A stretch of DNA of 10,020 bases, from positions 1 through 10,020 of the forward strand of contig JAITKC010000307.1 of assembly GCA_031278665.1 (NCBI GenBank). Direction: 5' to 3'. Made by a program: the position numbers and the translations under genes. Source of the stretch: Bifidobacteriaceae bacterium (GTDB lineage Bacteria > Actinomycetota > Actinomycetes > Actinomycetales > WQXJ01). Of this stretch, positions 1 through 6,370 are shown in pieces (within the stretch, counting starts at the first letter, position 1; every line of letters starts with the position of its first letter). The notes beneath the pieces are model-generated. The model searched no databases, was not told where the DNA came from, and saw only the letters and a list, made by a program, of their open reading frames with translations.

Positions 1-51
1 GTCAGGACGGCCAAGTCCGGCTCAAGGTCGGCTTCGGCCAGGCCGTCGGCC
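1..51. repeat. 51-bp exact direct repeat, left copy
   Basis: Bases 1-51 are identical to bases 484-534 in the same orientation, 483 bp apart. The right copy lies inside the intact alpha/beta hydrolase gene and encodes roughly residues 185-201. The left copy is joined at base 52 to the 5' part of a GntR regulator gene, in a different reading frame. Identity stops sharply after base 51 and runs to the window edge on the left, so the true repeat may be longer. It reads as the end of a second copy of the unit 52-534. Confidence 0.95.
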
Positions 52-220
52 GCGACACCTGGTATTCGTTGATTAATTGGACCTCGGTCAACCGCGCGCC
101 TTGGGGAATATCCTCGTTGATGATGCGACTCCTGACGGCCTCAAACAGGCTGTCAGTCAGTGTTCGGGTGGTTAGATCCGCGTGCCTGGTCTCAGTTGGC
201 TCGATCATCTGTTTACTCAA
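2..220 (-). pseudogene. GntR-family transcriptional regulator, 5' fragment broken in the HTH (chimeric frame)
   Basis: The frame encodes the start of a GntR winged-helix regulator: a helix of the LTDSLFEAVRSRII type, then DIPQGARLTEVQLINEYQVSR, close to the classic pattern of I-x-G-x-x-L-x-E-x-x-L-x-x-x-x-x-VSR. A normal protein would continue with T-P-V-R-E-A-L. Instead, directly after VSR, the sequence becomes an out-of-frame copy of hydrolase DNA and stops at TGA (4-2). The start is taken as TTG at 220-218, which has AGGAG seven bases upstream. ATG at 208-206 lacks a clear RBS. ATG at 292-290 would overlap the hydrolase stop by 8 bp but adds an untypical 24 residues. The segment 52-290 is visibly less GC-rich than its neighbours. 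As the last gene of the operon it is the likely regulator of the locus. The C-terminal effector domain (FCD or other) is not visible, so the subfamily is unknown. An intact copy may lie left of the window. Confidence 0.8.
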
Positions 221-284
221 GCTGTTGCTCCTACCCAGATCAATGCGCTCATAAAAGTCGCGCGCGGGTAAGACGATTTTATAG

Positions 285-1085
285 CTAGACATCGAACGCG
301 CCCGCCCATTTGAGATGTCCCACCAGTATTTCCGCGACCTTCTCCGGCAGTTCGAGGGTGGCCAGATGGGCGGCCCCCGGCACGGTGACAAGGCGGGCCG
401 AAGCGGTCGCGTCGGCCAGTCGCCGCTGTTGCGACGGCGGCGTGGCGATGTCGAACTCGGCCGAGACAATGGTCGCCGGCCTGGTCAGGACGGCCAAGTC
501 CGGCTCAAGGTCGGCTTCGGCCAGGCCGTCGGCCAAGCAGGCGTACCCTTCGTCGTCACATGACAGCAGGTCGGCGGCGGCCGCATGAACCAAAGACGGC
601 CGATCCAGCCGCGTCGCCTCGGTGAACCAGCGCGGGACGACCACGTCGATCAGCGCCCCGACGCCGTTCGCCCGCACAAACCGGGCGCGCTCACGCCAGG
701 CGGCCTCGTCCAGTCGGCCGCCGCAGCACATCGCCACCGCCGAGGCCACGCGCTCCGGGCTGCGCGCCGCCAGCCGCAGGGCCGCCATCCCGCCGATCGA
801 AATACCGGCCACATGGGCTCGATCAACGCCCTCTTGGTCGAGCAGGCGCAGGCAGTCGTCCACCAGGTCGTCGAAGCCATATGGCGGGCCGTCGAAGCCG
901 GAGCCGCCATGACCTCTGTAGTCGCTGACCAGCACGCCGCATTCGGCTGGCAGCCGGCGGACGACACCGTCCCAGATGACATGCGAGCAGCCAAGCGAGT
1001 TGAGCAGCACCAGCGGGGCCGAACCGGGGACCGCCGCCCGAGCCCAGGAGCGGAACAGCGGCCGGATGGAATCAAACTGCGACAT
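285..1085 (-). CDS. alpha/beta hydrolase, 3-oxoadipate enol-lactonase (PcaD)-like
   Basis: This 266-aa protein is a full-length alpha/beta-hydrolase fold protein. The family landmarks are all present: the NSLG oxyanion-hole segment near residue 29, DYRGHGGS (55-62), the nucleophile elbow G-I-S96-I-G-G, the acid D212 in FDIATPP, and the catalytic histidine H240 in PGAAHL. The order and spacing, and WFT (153-155) and EGYA (179-182) in the cap, resemble 3-oxoadipate enol-lactone hydrolases of the PcaD type. No protocatechuate genes are nearby, so in this sugar operon it more likely hydrolyses a sugar-derived lactone or an ester. That is inference. No signal peptide is visible, so it should be cytoplasmic. 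ATG at 1085 has GGAGG six bases upstream and overlaps the preceding stop by 14 bp, suggesting translational coupling. Bases 484-534 are the source of the displaced 51-bp copy at 1-51. Fold confidence is very high; substrate is unknown. Confidence 0.9.
   Translation of the reverse strand: MSQFDSIRPLFRSWARAAVPGSAPLVLLNSLGCSHVIWDGVVRRLPAECGVLVSDYRGHGGSGFDGPPYGFDDLVDDCLRLLDQEGVDRAHVAGISIGGMAALRLAARSPERVASAVAMCCGGRLDEAAWRERARFVRANGVGALIDVVVPRWFTEATRLDRPSLVHAAAADLLSCDDEGYACLADGLAEADLEPDLAVLTRPATIVSAEFDIATPPSQQRRLADATASARLVTVPGAAHLATLELPEKVAEILVGHLKWAGAFDV
484..534. repeat. 51-bp exact direct repeat, right copy (inside hydrolase gene)
   Basis: This is the partner of the repeat at 1-51. Here it sits in its natural place within the hydrolase coding sequence, in frame and with protein-family-consistent sequence on both sides. 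This copy is therefore the parent and the left copy the displaced one. Confidence 0.95.
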
Positions 1086-3135
1086 GAATAACCTCCAGTA
1101 GGTTTAGCCGGCCGACGGCCACTTCAAGGCCCGCCGGCGACAAGCGAACCGGCAGCGCCTGGTTCGCGGTGAGAGAGCGGACCGCCCGCGCCGAGGCCAG
1201 CCGGCCGGTCAAGACCAGCCGCCCGGAAGCCGGCGTCGGCCGACGCGCCCGGTCGAGGCGTCCGCCCGAATGATTGAGCAGTTGCACCAGGTATCCATCG
1301 GCGACCTGGCCGAGCGTCAATTCGACGGTCCGGGGGAAATCCGCCCGCACTTCCAACCCGTCCCCAAGCAGATCCAGAACTTCGGCGGCGATGGCGTCGG
1401 CCAGTGACGACAACCCCGAAAGGTGGGCGCTGCGGCCGGCGCTCCAGGCCAATTGGGTGACCAGGCCTTGGCCGTGGCGGCCCCGCGCCCGGTCCGGCCA
1501 GTCCTCCAACGCCGACCAGCCGTGGACCCGTTCCGGCGGACCGGGCGGCGCCGGCGTGGTCAGCCAACGGCGCGCCTGGCCGGCCCCGGCGCCCATCCGG
1601 TAATAGTGGCCGATCGCCGGCCACCGCACGCCCTCTTCGCCGCCGACATACCGGCAGTCGAGTTCGGAACCGGTTAACCGGTCGCCGTCCATCGGGACGG
1701 GCAGGAACTCGGGACCGGCTTGGTGATCGGCTCGGAATTCGCCGATCGCCAGGGTTCGTCCGCCGCCGGCGGTCCATTGCCCGATGGCGTCGAGGTCCGC
1801 CCGGGCGAGTCCCGCGCCATCGGGCGCCACTAGGACGGACAGCCGATCCAATGACGAGGCCTCGGCGGCCCGGGCGAGGTCGTCGGCGGCGAAGACGTCG
1901 AATGGGATGTGGCGCTCTTGGAGCGCGGCGAAGACCCCCCGGTAACCGCTGAAATCCGGCCTGGCCTGCATGGCGGCCATGGCCAAGCCGGAAGCGGGCC
2001 GAATCAGCCCGACTGGCGCTCCCGGCCGCAGTTCGGCGTAAAGGGACGCGTTGTCGCGGTGGAAGCGCACTAAGTCGGCCGCCGCCTCGACGCTTGGGTT
2101 TCGGCCGATCAGCGGCTTGCCGACGATCACCGACCCGGGGTTGGCGCCGCGGACCAGCCCCTGGGCGATATAGCGGCGGTATTGGTCCGGCTCCTCGTCG
2201 ACCGCCCGGTAGGCGAACCCGAGGTTCGCCGCCGCGTGGACCACCGCGCCGGGCGGCGCGTCGGCCAGGTTCTGGTAGACGCTGGCCAATTCGCTTGGCG
2301 TGTGCGTCCACCACCAGTCCGCGGGCGCGCCGGAGCGGCCGACCGGGCTGTTGACCTCGAGGAAGCCGATGTCGAGTTTGGCGTCCGCCAGGAACACCGC
2401 CGCGCCCGGGAGCGTGGCCTGGACAATCGCCCGATAGCGTTCGGCCAGCCTTTGAATCACGGCGCGCGAGTAGGCAACCCAGGCCGGGTAGGCCGGGTCA
2501 CGCGGTCCGGTCGGATGGGGCGCGCCGTCAGAGGCGGCCGCGAAGCCGTCGCGACAGCGGTCGCAATGGCACGGGCCGGCGTATTTGCCCCGATAGGTCG
2601 CCTCGGCCCAGTTCAGCCAGTTGAAGAAGACGCCGTCGACGGGGTAGCGGGCGACGAAGTCGGCCAGAATCGCGGGCACCACTTCGGCGTGGTAATCGCT
2701 GTTGGGGCAGATGTTGACCAAGCCGTCGTCCTCGACCGGCCGCCCGTCGGCCCCGAGATGGGCCCAGTCGCGGTGCGACGCCATCAGGTCGGCCGCCAGG
2801 CGTGAGAAGTCGAACCGCGCGACCAAGCCGATGCCGTGGCGCCGGGCCGCCGCGAGGGCGTCGCCGATCAAGTCTCCGCCCGGTCGGCCGGACAAACTGG
2901 CGGCCGGGCGCTGGAAGTCCGGATGGGCGGTCGGATAGAAATAGCAGATTCCGCCGGCGTTGAGTTGCCAGACGTTGTAGCCGAGGCGGTCGATTTCCCC
3001 CGCCGTCGCCTCGACGTCGAGATCGCCGTCGACTTCGGCGATATTGGTCTGAAACAGCCCGAACGGCTTTCCCCACCAGGCCTGCGTGGCCGCCGGCCGA
3101 CTGGCGCCGGCGGCTAAATCGGTTGGTTTCGCCAT
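1072..3135 (-). CDS. glycoside-hydrolase-like TIM-barrel protein with GATase-like and beta-sandwich domains (GHL6/GH42-like)
   Basis: From ATG 3135 this is a 687-aa protein. The longer open frame to 3351 overlaps the permease gene and encodes non-family sequence. Residues about 20-365 look like a TIM barrel of the hypothetical glycosyl hydrolase type: GLFQTN at 26-31, LGYNVWQLNAGG, RFDFSR at 107-112, VDGVFFNWLNW at 166-176, and a cysteine cluster C189-x-C191-x-x-C194 followed by GF, which in related proteins follows the FF(N/D) strand and may bind metal. Residues about 375-480 look like the class-I-glutamine-amidotransferase-like trimerisation domain seen in GH42-type enzymes (LSVLVAPDGAGL, then GGGRTLAIGEF). 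The C-terminus, about 595-687, resembles a beta-sandwich. No signal peptide or TM helix is visible, so a cytoplasmic enzyme acting on imported substrate fits. The start lies two bases after the permease stop, so it belongs to the same operon. I infer glycosidase-like activity; substrate and catalytic residues are unproven. Confidence 0.8.
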   Translation of the reverse strand: MAKPTDLAAGASRPAATQAWWGKPFGLFQTNIAEVDGDLDVEATAGEIDRLGYNVWQLNAGGICYFYPTAHPDFQRPAASLSGRPGGDLIGDALAAARRHGIGLVARFDFSRLAADLMASHRDWAHLGADGRPVEDDGLVNICPNSDYHAEVVPAILADFVARYPVDGVFFNWLNWAEATYRGKYAGPCHCDRCRDGFAAASDGAPHPTGPRDPAYPAWVAYSRAVIQRLAERYRAIVQATLPGAAVFLADAKLDIGFLEVNSPVGRSGAPADWWWTHTPSELASVYQNLADAPPGAVVHAAANLGFAYRAVDEEPDQYRRYIAQGLVRGANPGSVIVGKPLIGRNPSVEAAADLVRFHRDNASLYAELRPGAPVGLIRPASGLAMAAMQARPDFSGYRGVFAALQERHIPFDVFAADDLARAAEASSLDRLSVLVAPDGAGLARADLDAIGQWTAGGGRTLAIGEFRADHQAGPEFLPVPMDGDRLTGSELDCRYVGGEEGVRWPAIGHYYRMGAGAGQARRWLTTPAPPGPPERVHGWSALEDWPDRARGRHGQGLVTQLAWSAGRSAHLSGLSSLADAIAAEVLDLLGDGLEVRADFPRTVELTLGQVADGYLVQLLNHSGGRLDRARRPTPASGRLVLTGRLASARAVRSLTANQALPVRLSPAGLEVAVGRLNLLEVIHVAV

Positions 3136-3137
3136 AA

Positions 3138-4028
3138 TCACTTGATTCCCGTCGTGGCGATCCCGGCGATGAAGAACCGCTGGAAACAGACGAATAAGGT
3201 GACAATCGGCGCGATCATGACAACCGATCCGGCCAGCATCAGACCATAGTCGGGGACCGTCTGCGCCTGGGCTTGGAAGGCCAAGAAGATCGGCAGCGTG
3301 AACATCTCCTGGGTTTGGGCCACGACCAGGGGCCAGAGCAGGTTGTTCCACGAGGCCATGAAGGAGATGATCCCGACTGTCGCCAAGGCCGGAGTCGCCA
3401 GCGGAAAGGCTATGGTCAAGAAGATGCGGATCTCGCCCGCGCCGTCAAGTCTGGCCGCCTCCATCAGTTCGGTCGGCGTCGCGAGCATGAACTGGCGCAT
3501 TATGAAGATGCTGAAGGATGACACCAGACCGGGCAGAATTATCCCGGGATAGGTGTTGACCATGCCGAGCGAGGCGACGGTGACGAACTGCGGCACGAAC
3601 AGCATCAGACCGGGGATCATGAAAGTCGCCAGCACCGCCCCGAAGATGATCCGTCGGCCCGGGAATTCGAGTTTGGCCAAGGCGTAACCGGCCATCGCCG
3701 ACAGCACCACATTGCCGACCACCTGGGCCACGGCCACGACTATCGAGTTGATGGTGTAACGCAGGAAGACCGGGTCCGACAGCGCGTTGATGTAGTTCGC
3801 CAGGCTGGCGTTCTTCGACAGCAACTCGAGCGGCTCGCCGTAGACCTCGATACTCGGCTTGAGCGAGTTGAAGATCGTCCAGACCAGTGGGCTGAGGGCG
3901 CCCGCCGCCGCGACCGACAGGAATACGTAGACGATCACTTTGGCGGTTACGCTCATCTCCGGCCGGGCCCGGCGCGTTACAGCCGGGAGATGGTCGGGCG
4001 CCGGCGGGGTAAAGGTGGAAATCGCCAT
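3138..4028 (-). CDS. carbohydrate ABC transporter permease, MalG/CUT1 type
   Basis: This 296-aa inner-membrane permease has about six hydrophobic segments, the first at residues 29-55 and the last at 264-290. The cytoplasmic coupling loop (EAA motif) is at 190-214: E190-A-A-x-x-D195-G196-A, ending in FPLATPAL. This loop docks on the ATPase. The C-terminus (FIAGIATTGIK) is typical of MalG-like subunits. It pairs with the MalF-type permease encoded just upstream, leaving a 3-bp gap. The start ATG at 4028 has AAAGG about eight bases upstream. It should form the membrane channel of a sugar importer together with the upstream lipoprotein. No ATP-binding protein is encoded in the operon, so a shared MsmK/UgpC-type ATPase encoded elsewhere is expected. 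Confidence 0.96.
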   Translation of the reverse strand: MAISTFTPPAPDHLPAVTRRARPEMSVTAKVIVYVFLSVAAAGALSPLVWTIFNSLKPSIEVYGEPLELLSKNASLANYINALSDPVFLRYTINSIVVAVAQVVGNVVLSAMAGYALAKLEFPGRRIIFGAVLATFMIPGLMLFVPQFVTVASLGMVNTYPGIILPGLVSSFSIFIMRQFMLATPTELMEAARLDGAGEIRIFLTIAFPLATPALATVGIISFMASWNNLLWPLVVAQTQEMFTLPIFLAFQAQAQTVPDYGLMLAGSVVMIAPIVTLFVCFQRFFIAGIATTGIK

Positions 4029-4031
4029 AAC

Positions 4032-4982
4032 TCAAACCTTTGGCCTCAACATGCGGAATTGGATTATCGCCATGGCCCCGATCACGAGGAACAGAATGTA
4101 ACTCGACGCGGCCGCCAGCGAGTACTGGCCGAAACCGAACAGGTCGTAGATGTGCAGCGCCGCCGTGGTGGTCCACTTCAGCGGGCCGCCCCGGGTCAAG
4201 ACGAACGGTTCTTCGAACACCTGCACAAGTCCCACGCTCATCAGCACCGAGACCAGCAAGATAGTTGGCCGCATGAGGGGAATGGTGATTGAGCGAATCC
4301 GCCGCCAGGCCGTCGCGCCGTCGACTTTGGCGGCCTCGTGCAGTTCGACTGGAATCGCCTGCAGTCCGGCTAGGAACAGGATCATGGCCATCCCCGACGA
4401 CCGCCAGACAATCAGCAACAACAGCATCGCGATGGCCGGCGCCGGCTCGTTGATCCAGGTCGGCCCGTCGACTCCGACGGTCGCGAGCAGCGTGTTGATT
4501 AGCCCGTCCGCCGCGAATAGGAATTTCCAGACCACCGCGATGGCGACCAGGCTGGTCACCACCGGGACATAGAAGGCGGCTCGGAAGAAAGTCCGCAGCC
4601 GCTGGATGCCGGTGTTCAGCAGCACCGCCAGCGTCATCCCGACGATAAGCGACAACGGTATGCCGCCGATCACCAGGATGCCGGTGACGCCGAGCGCTTT
4701 GCCGAATTGGGGGTCGGACAGCACTTGGCCGAAGTTGGCCAGCCCTTTGAACTCGACCGCGAACGGCGAGCGCAAATCCCGGTTGGTCATGTCGGTGACC
4801 GCCATGATCAGCGACCAAATGATCGGCCAGAGATTGAAGATCAGAAAACTGACCAGGAAAGGCGCGACCAGCGCCAAGCCGGCCACCGACTGGCGGCGCC
4901 GGCGATCGCCAAAAGCGCCGCGAGAGCGTTTGGGCGGCGCCGCCGGCCGGGCCGGCGGCGCCGTCGCGACAGCGGCGGTCAT
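4032..4982 (-). CDS. sugar ABC transporter permease, MalF/UgpA (CUT1) type
   Basis: This 316-aa permease has a basic, Pro/Ala-rich cytoplasmic N-terminus (residues 1-31). The first membrane segment is at about 33-62 (GLALVAPFLVSFLIFNLWP, typical of the family), followed by further helices at about 98-122, 138-155, 184-206, 240-256 and 290-308. The EAA coupling loop is at 216-240: E216-A-A-x-x-D221-G222-A, then IPLMRP. The motif VFEEPFVLTRGGP near residue 255 is a usual CUT1 MalF signature in which the acidic pair is often F-D. Its ATG overlaps the stop of the binding-protein gene in an ATGA (4982-4979), a sign of translational coupling. It partners the MalG-type permease immediately downstream. 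Confidence 0.96.
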   Translation of the reverse strand: MTAAVATAPPARPAAPPKRSRGAFGDRRRRQSVAGLALVAPFLVSFLIFNLWPIIWSLIMAVTDMTNRDLRSPFAVEFKGLANFGQVLSDPQFGKALGVTGILVIGGIPLSLIVGMTLAVLLNTGIQRLRTFFRAAFYVPVVTSLVAIAVVWKFLFAADGLINTLLATVGVDGPTWINEPAPAIAMLLLLIVWRSSGMAMILFLAGLQAIPVELHEAAKVDGATAWRRIRSITIPLMRPTILLVSVLMSVGLVQVFEEPFVLTRGGPLKWTTTAALHIYDLFGFGQYSLAAASSYILFLVIGAMAIIQFRMLRPKV

Positions 4983-6265
4983 TGCCGACCGTCTCCGATT
5001 TCAACGGCCTTGGCCTGCATGGCGACCACAGCTTCTTCGGGCGTCAGAACGCCATGGGCCAGTTGTTCGGCGACGGCGGAGATCTCGGAGCGGATTTGGG
5101 TCCAGGTTGGAATATTCGGCGGCGCTTTGCTGGCTTCCAGCATCTCTTGGAAAACCGGCGCCCCGGGAGAGTCGAGACGCGGGTCCTCCCAGGCGGCGCG
5201 GGCGGCCGGCAAGACGCCGCCGGCCTCATAGAAGGCGGCTTGGGAGGCGGGCTCGGCCAGGAAGCGGGCGAACTTCCAAGCGGCGTCGGGGTTGGGCGCT
5301 TCCGCCGGCACCGATAATCCCGACCCGCCGAAGTAGGACCCGTAATTCGCCGGCCCGGCCGGCAGCGTCGTTATGGCGATTGTCTCCGGCGTCGGAGCTC
5401 CTTGTCGCAGGTAGTTGTAGAGGTACGACGGGACCTGCATAGATCCTATTTCGCCGCTGCCGAACTGAACTATCGTCTCAGCCAGCTCGATCAGGAACGA
5501 GGCGTCCGAGGCGCCGCTTGAGAACAGCGAGGCGTAGTGCCGGCAAGCGGCCAGCATCTCGGGAGAGTCGAGTTTGAACTCGCCGTTCTCGTAGACCGTT
5601 CCACCGGCCTGGATTATGAACGTCAGCAACGCTTGCCAGGAGTTCTCCACGTCGGCGTTCGTCGTCAGGGGATTGGCGGCGCCAGCCGATCGCAGGGCCT
5701 CAGCCCACGCAACCACATCGTCCCAGGTCGCGGGGGGCTCCACGCCGGCCTCGGCGGCGAGGTCGGCGTTATACGCGAAGACCTGGGCCGTCACATACCA
5801 AGGCACCGAGTATAGAGTGCCGTCAACTGTGTTTAGCTCGATGGCGGCCGGGAAGAAGCCGGCCTGGTCGATCAATCCCTCGGGGACCGGCAAAATGCCT
5901 CCGGCCGCCACATATGAGGGCAGCGCGGTGCTCGGCTGGACTAGATCGGGAACTTGCCCGCTGGCCAGCGCAGCCTCGAGTTTGCGTGGAAGCTCGTCAT
6001 TTGGAATCGGCGTGACGACCACTTTGACGTCGGGGTTGGCTTTCTCGAACTCCTCGACTAAACCGGCCAGCGCTTCCCCTTCGGAGTTGAAGGCCCAGAC
6101 CTGGATGGTGCCGGTGGCCGGCGAATCGTCGATTGTCACGGCCGCGGTTTGGGTGGGCGTCTGGTTCGGGGTCGAGTCACGGCCACAGCCGCCAATCGCG
6201 GCGGTCGCGGTCAGGACAACCGCCGCCGCCGTCAGCAGACGAAGACTCATTCTGTTAGCAGTCAC
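4979..6265 (-). CDS. extracellular solute-binding lipoprotein of a sugar ABC importer (family 1 type)
   Basis: This 428-aa protein begins with a lipoprotein signal: MTANRMSLRLL, a hydrophobic stretch, then lipobox I24-G-G-C27. Cys27 would be lipidated and anchor the protein outside the membrane. A Thr/Pro/Gln-rich linker follows, then a family-1 solute-binding fold: TIQVWAF, LVEEFEKANPDVKVVVTPIPNDE, LASGQVPDLVQ, and near the C-terminus WKFARFLAEPASQAAFYEAGGVLPA, all typical of CUT1 binding proteins. It captures the sugar for the two permeases downstream. The start is GTG at 6265, because GAGGAG lies about nine bases upstream; the later ATG at 6250 has no RBS. It is the first gene of the operon and sits next to the probable GntR operator. 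The ligand cannot be deduced; an oligosaccharide or glycoside is the family norm. Confidence 0.95.
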   Translation of the reverse strand: MTANRMSLRLLTAAAVVLTATAAIGGCGRDSTPNQTPTQTAAVTIDDSPATGTIQVWAFNSEGEALAGLVEEFEKANPDVKVVVTPIPNDELPRKLEAALASGQVPDLVQPSTALPSYVAAGGILPVPEGLIDQAGFFPAAIELNTVDGTLYSVPWYVTAQVFAYNADLAAEAGVEPPATWDDVVAWAEALRSAGAANPLTTNADVENSWQALLTFIIQAGGTVYENGEFKLDSPEMLAACRHYASLFSSGASDASFLIELAETIVQFGSGEIGSMQVPSYLYNYLRQGAPTPETIAITTLPAGPANYGSYFGGSGLSVPAEAPNPDAAWKFARFLAEPASQAAFYEAGGVLPAARAAWEDPRLDSPGAPVFQEMLEASKAPPNIPTWTQIRSEISAVAEQLAHGVLTPEEAVVAMQAKAVEIGDGRQ

Positions 6266-6370
6266 TTTGGGTTACTCCTCTTCCACTCTGAAGGGACATT
6301 GAGTAGTACGGTAATACCGACAGACGATAATGTCTAGAGTCGTGGACCAGAATCATCGAAAGGAAACGCC
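6266..6370. promoter_or_regulatory. divergent promoter region between the import operon and the isomerase/reductase operon
   Basis: This 105-bp spacer separates two divergent operons. Reading minus, TAGACA (6336-6331) matches the -35 consensus in five of six bases and stands exactly 17 bases from TACCGT (6313-6308), which fits the actinobacterial -10 form TA-N3-T. It would give a leader of about 36 nt. Reading plus, GATAAT (6326-6331) is a good -10 with no convincing -35, giving a leader of about 33 nt. Both lie around the palindrome at 6309-6319, so one bound repressor could block both promoters. A second short inverted repeat, AGAC-N6-GTCT, spans 6322-6335. The promoters are read by eye and unproven. 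Confidence 0.5.
6309..6319. promoter_or_regulatory. probable GntR operator, palindrome CGGTAATACCG
   Basis: This is a perfect 5+1+5 palindrome. It fits the known core operator of FadR/VanR-type GntR regulators, GT-M-N(0-1)-K-AC, as GTA-A-TAC. It overlaps the proposed minus-strand -10 and lies just upstream of the proposed plus-strand -10. A GntR gene fragment lies at the end of the minus-strand operon, so autoregulation plus control of both operons is the natural inference. I noticed no second copy of the site in the window. Confidence 0.55.

Noticed and set aside
585..1091. Plus-strand open frame of 168 codons opposite the hydrolase
   Set aside because: It is an antisense shadow; the minus frame has the complete catalytic triad and an RBS.
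1124..2314. Minus-strand open frame of 396 codons inside the GH-like gene
   Set aside because: It is an Arg/Pro-rich shadow frame typical of high-GC DNA; the overlapping frame shows clear domain structure.
3136..3351. N-terminal extension of the GH-like gene into the permease gene
   Set aside because: The 72 extra residues have no family character and overlap a well-conserved permease end. ATG at 3135 fits the operon spacing.
3445..5004. Long minus-strand open frame (519 codons) across the two permease genes
   Set aside because: It is an out-of-frame shadow of both permeases. It is Arg/Gly/His-rich with no membrane segments or family motifs, while the other frames carry EAA loops and helices.
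6299..6304. TTGAGT as a plus-strand -35
   Set aside because: It stands 21 bases from the GATAAT -10, too far for a normal promoter.
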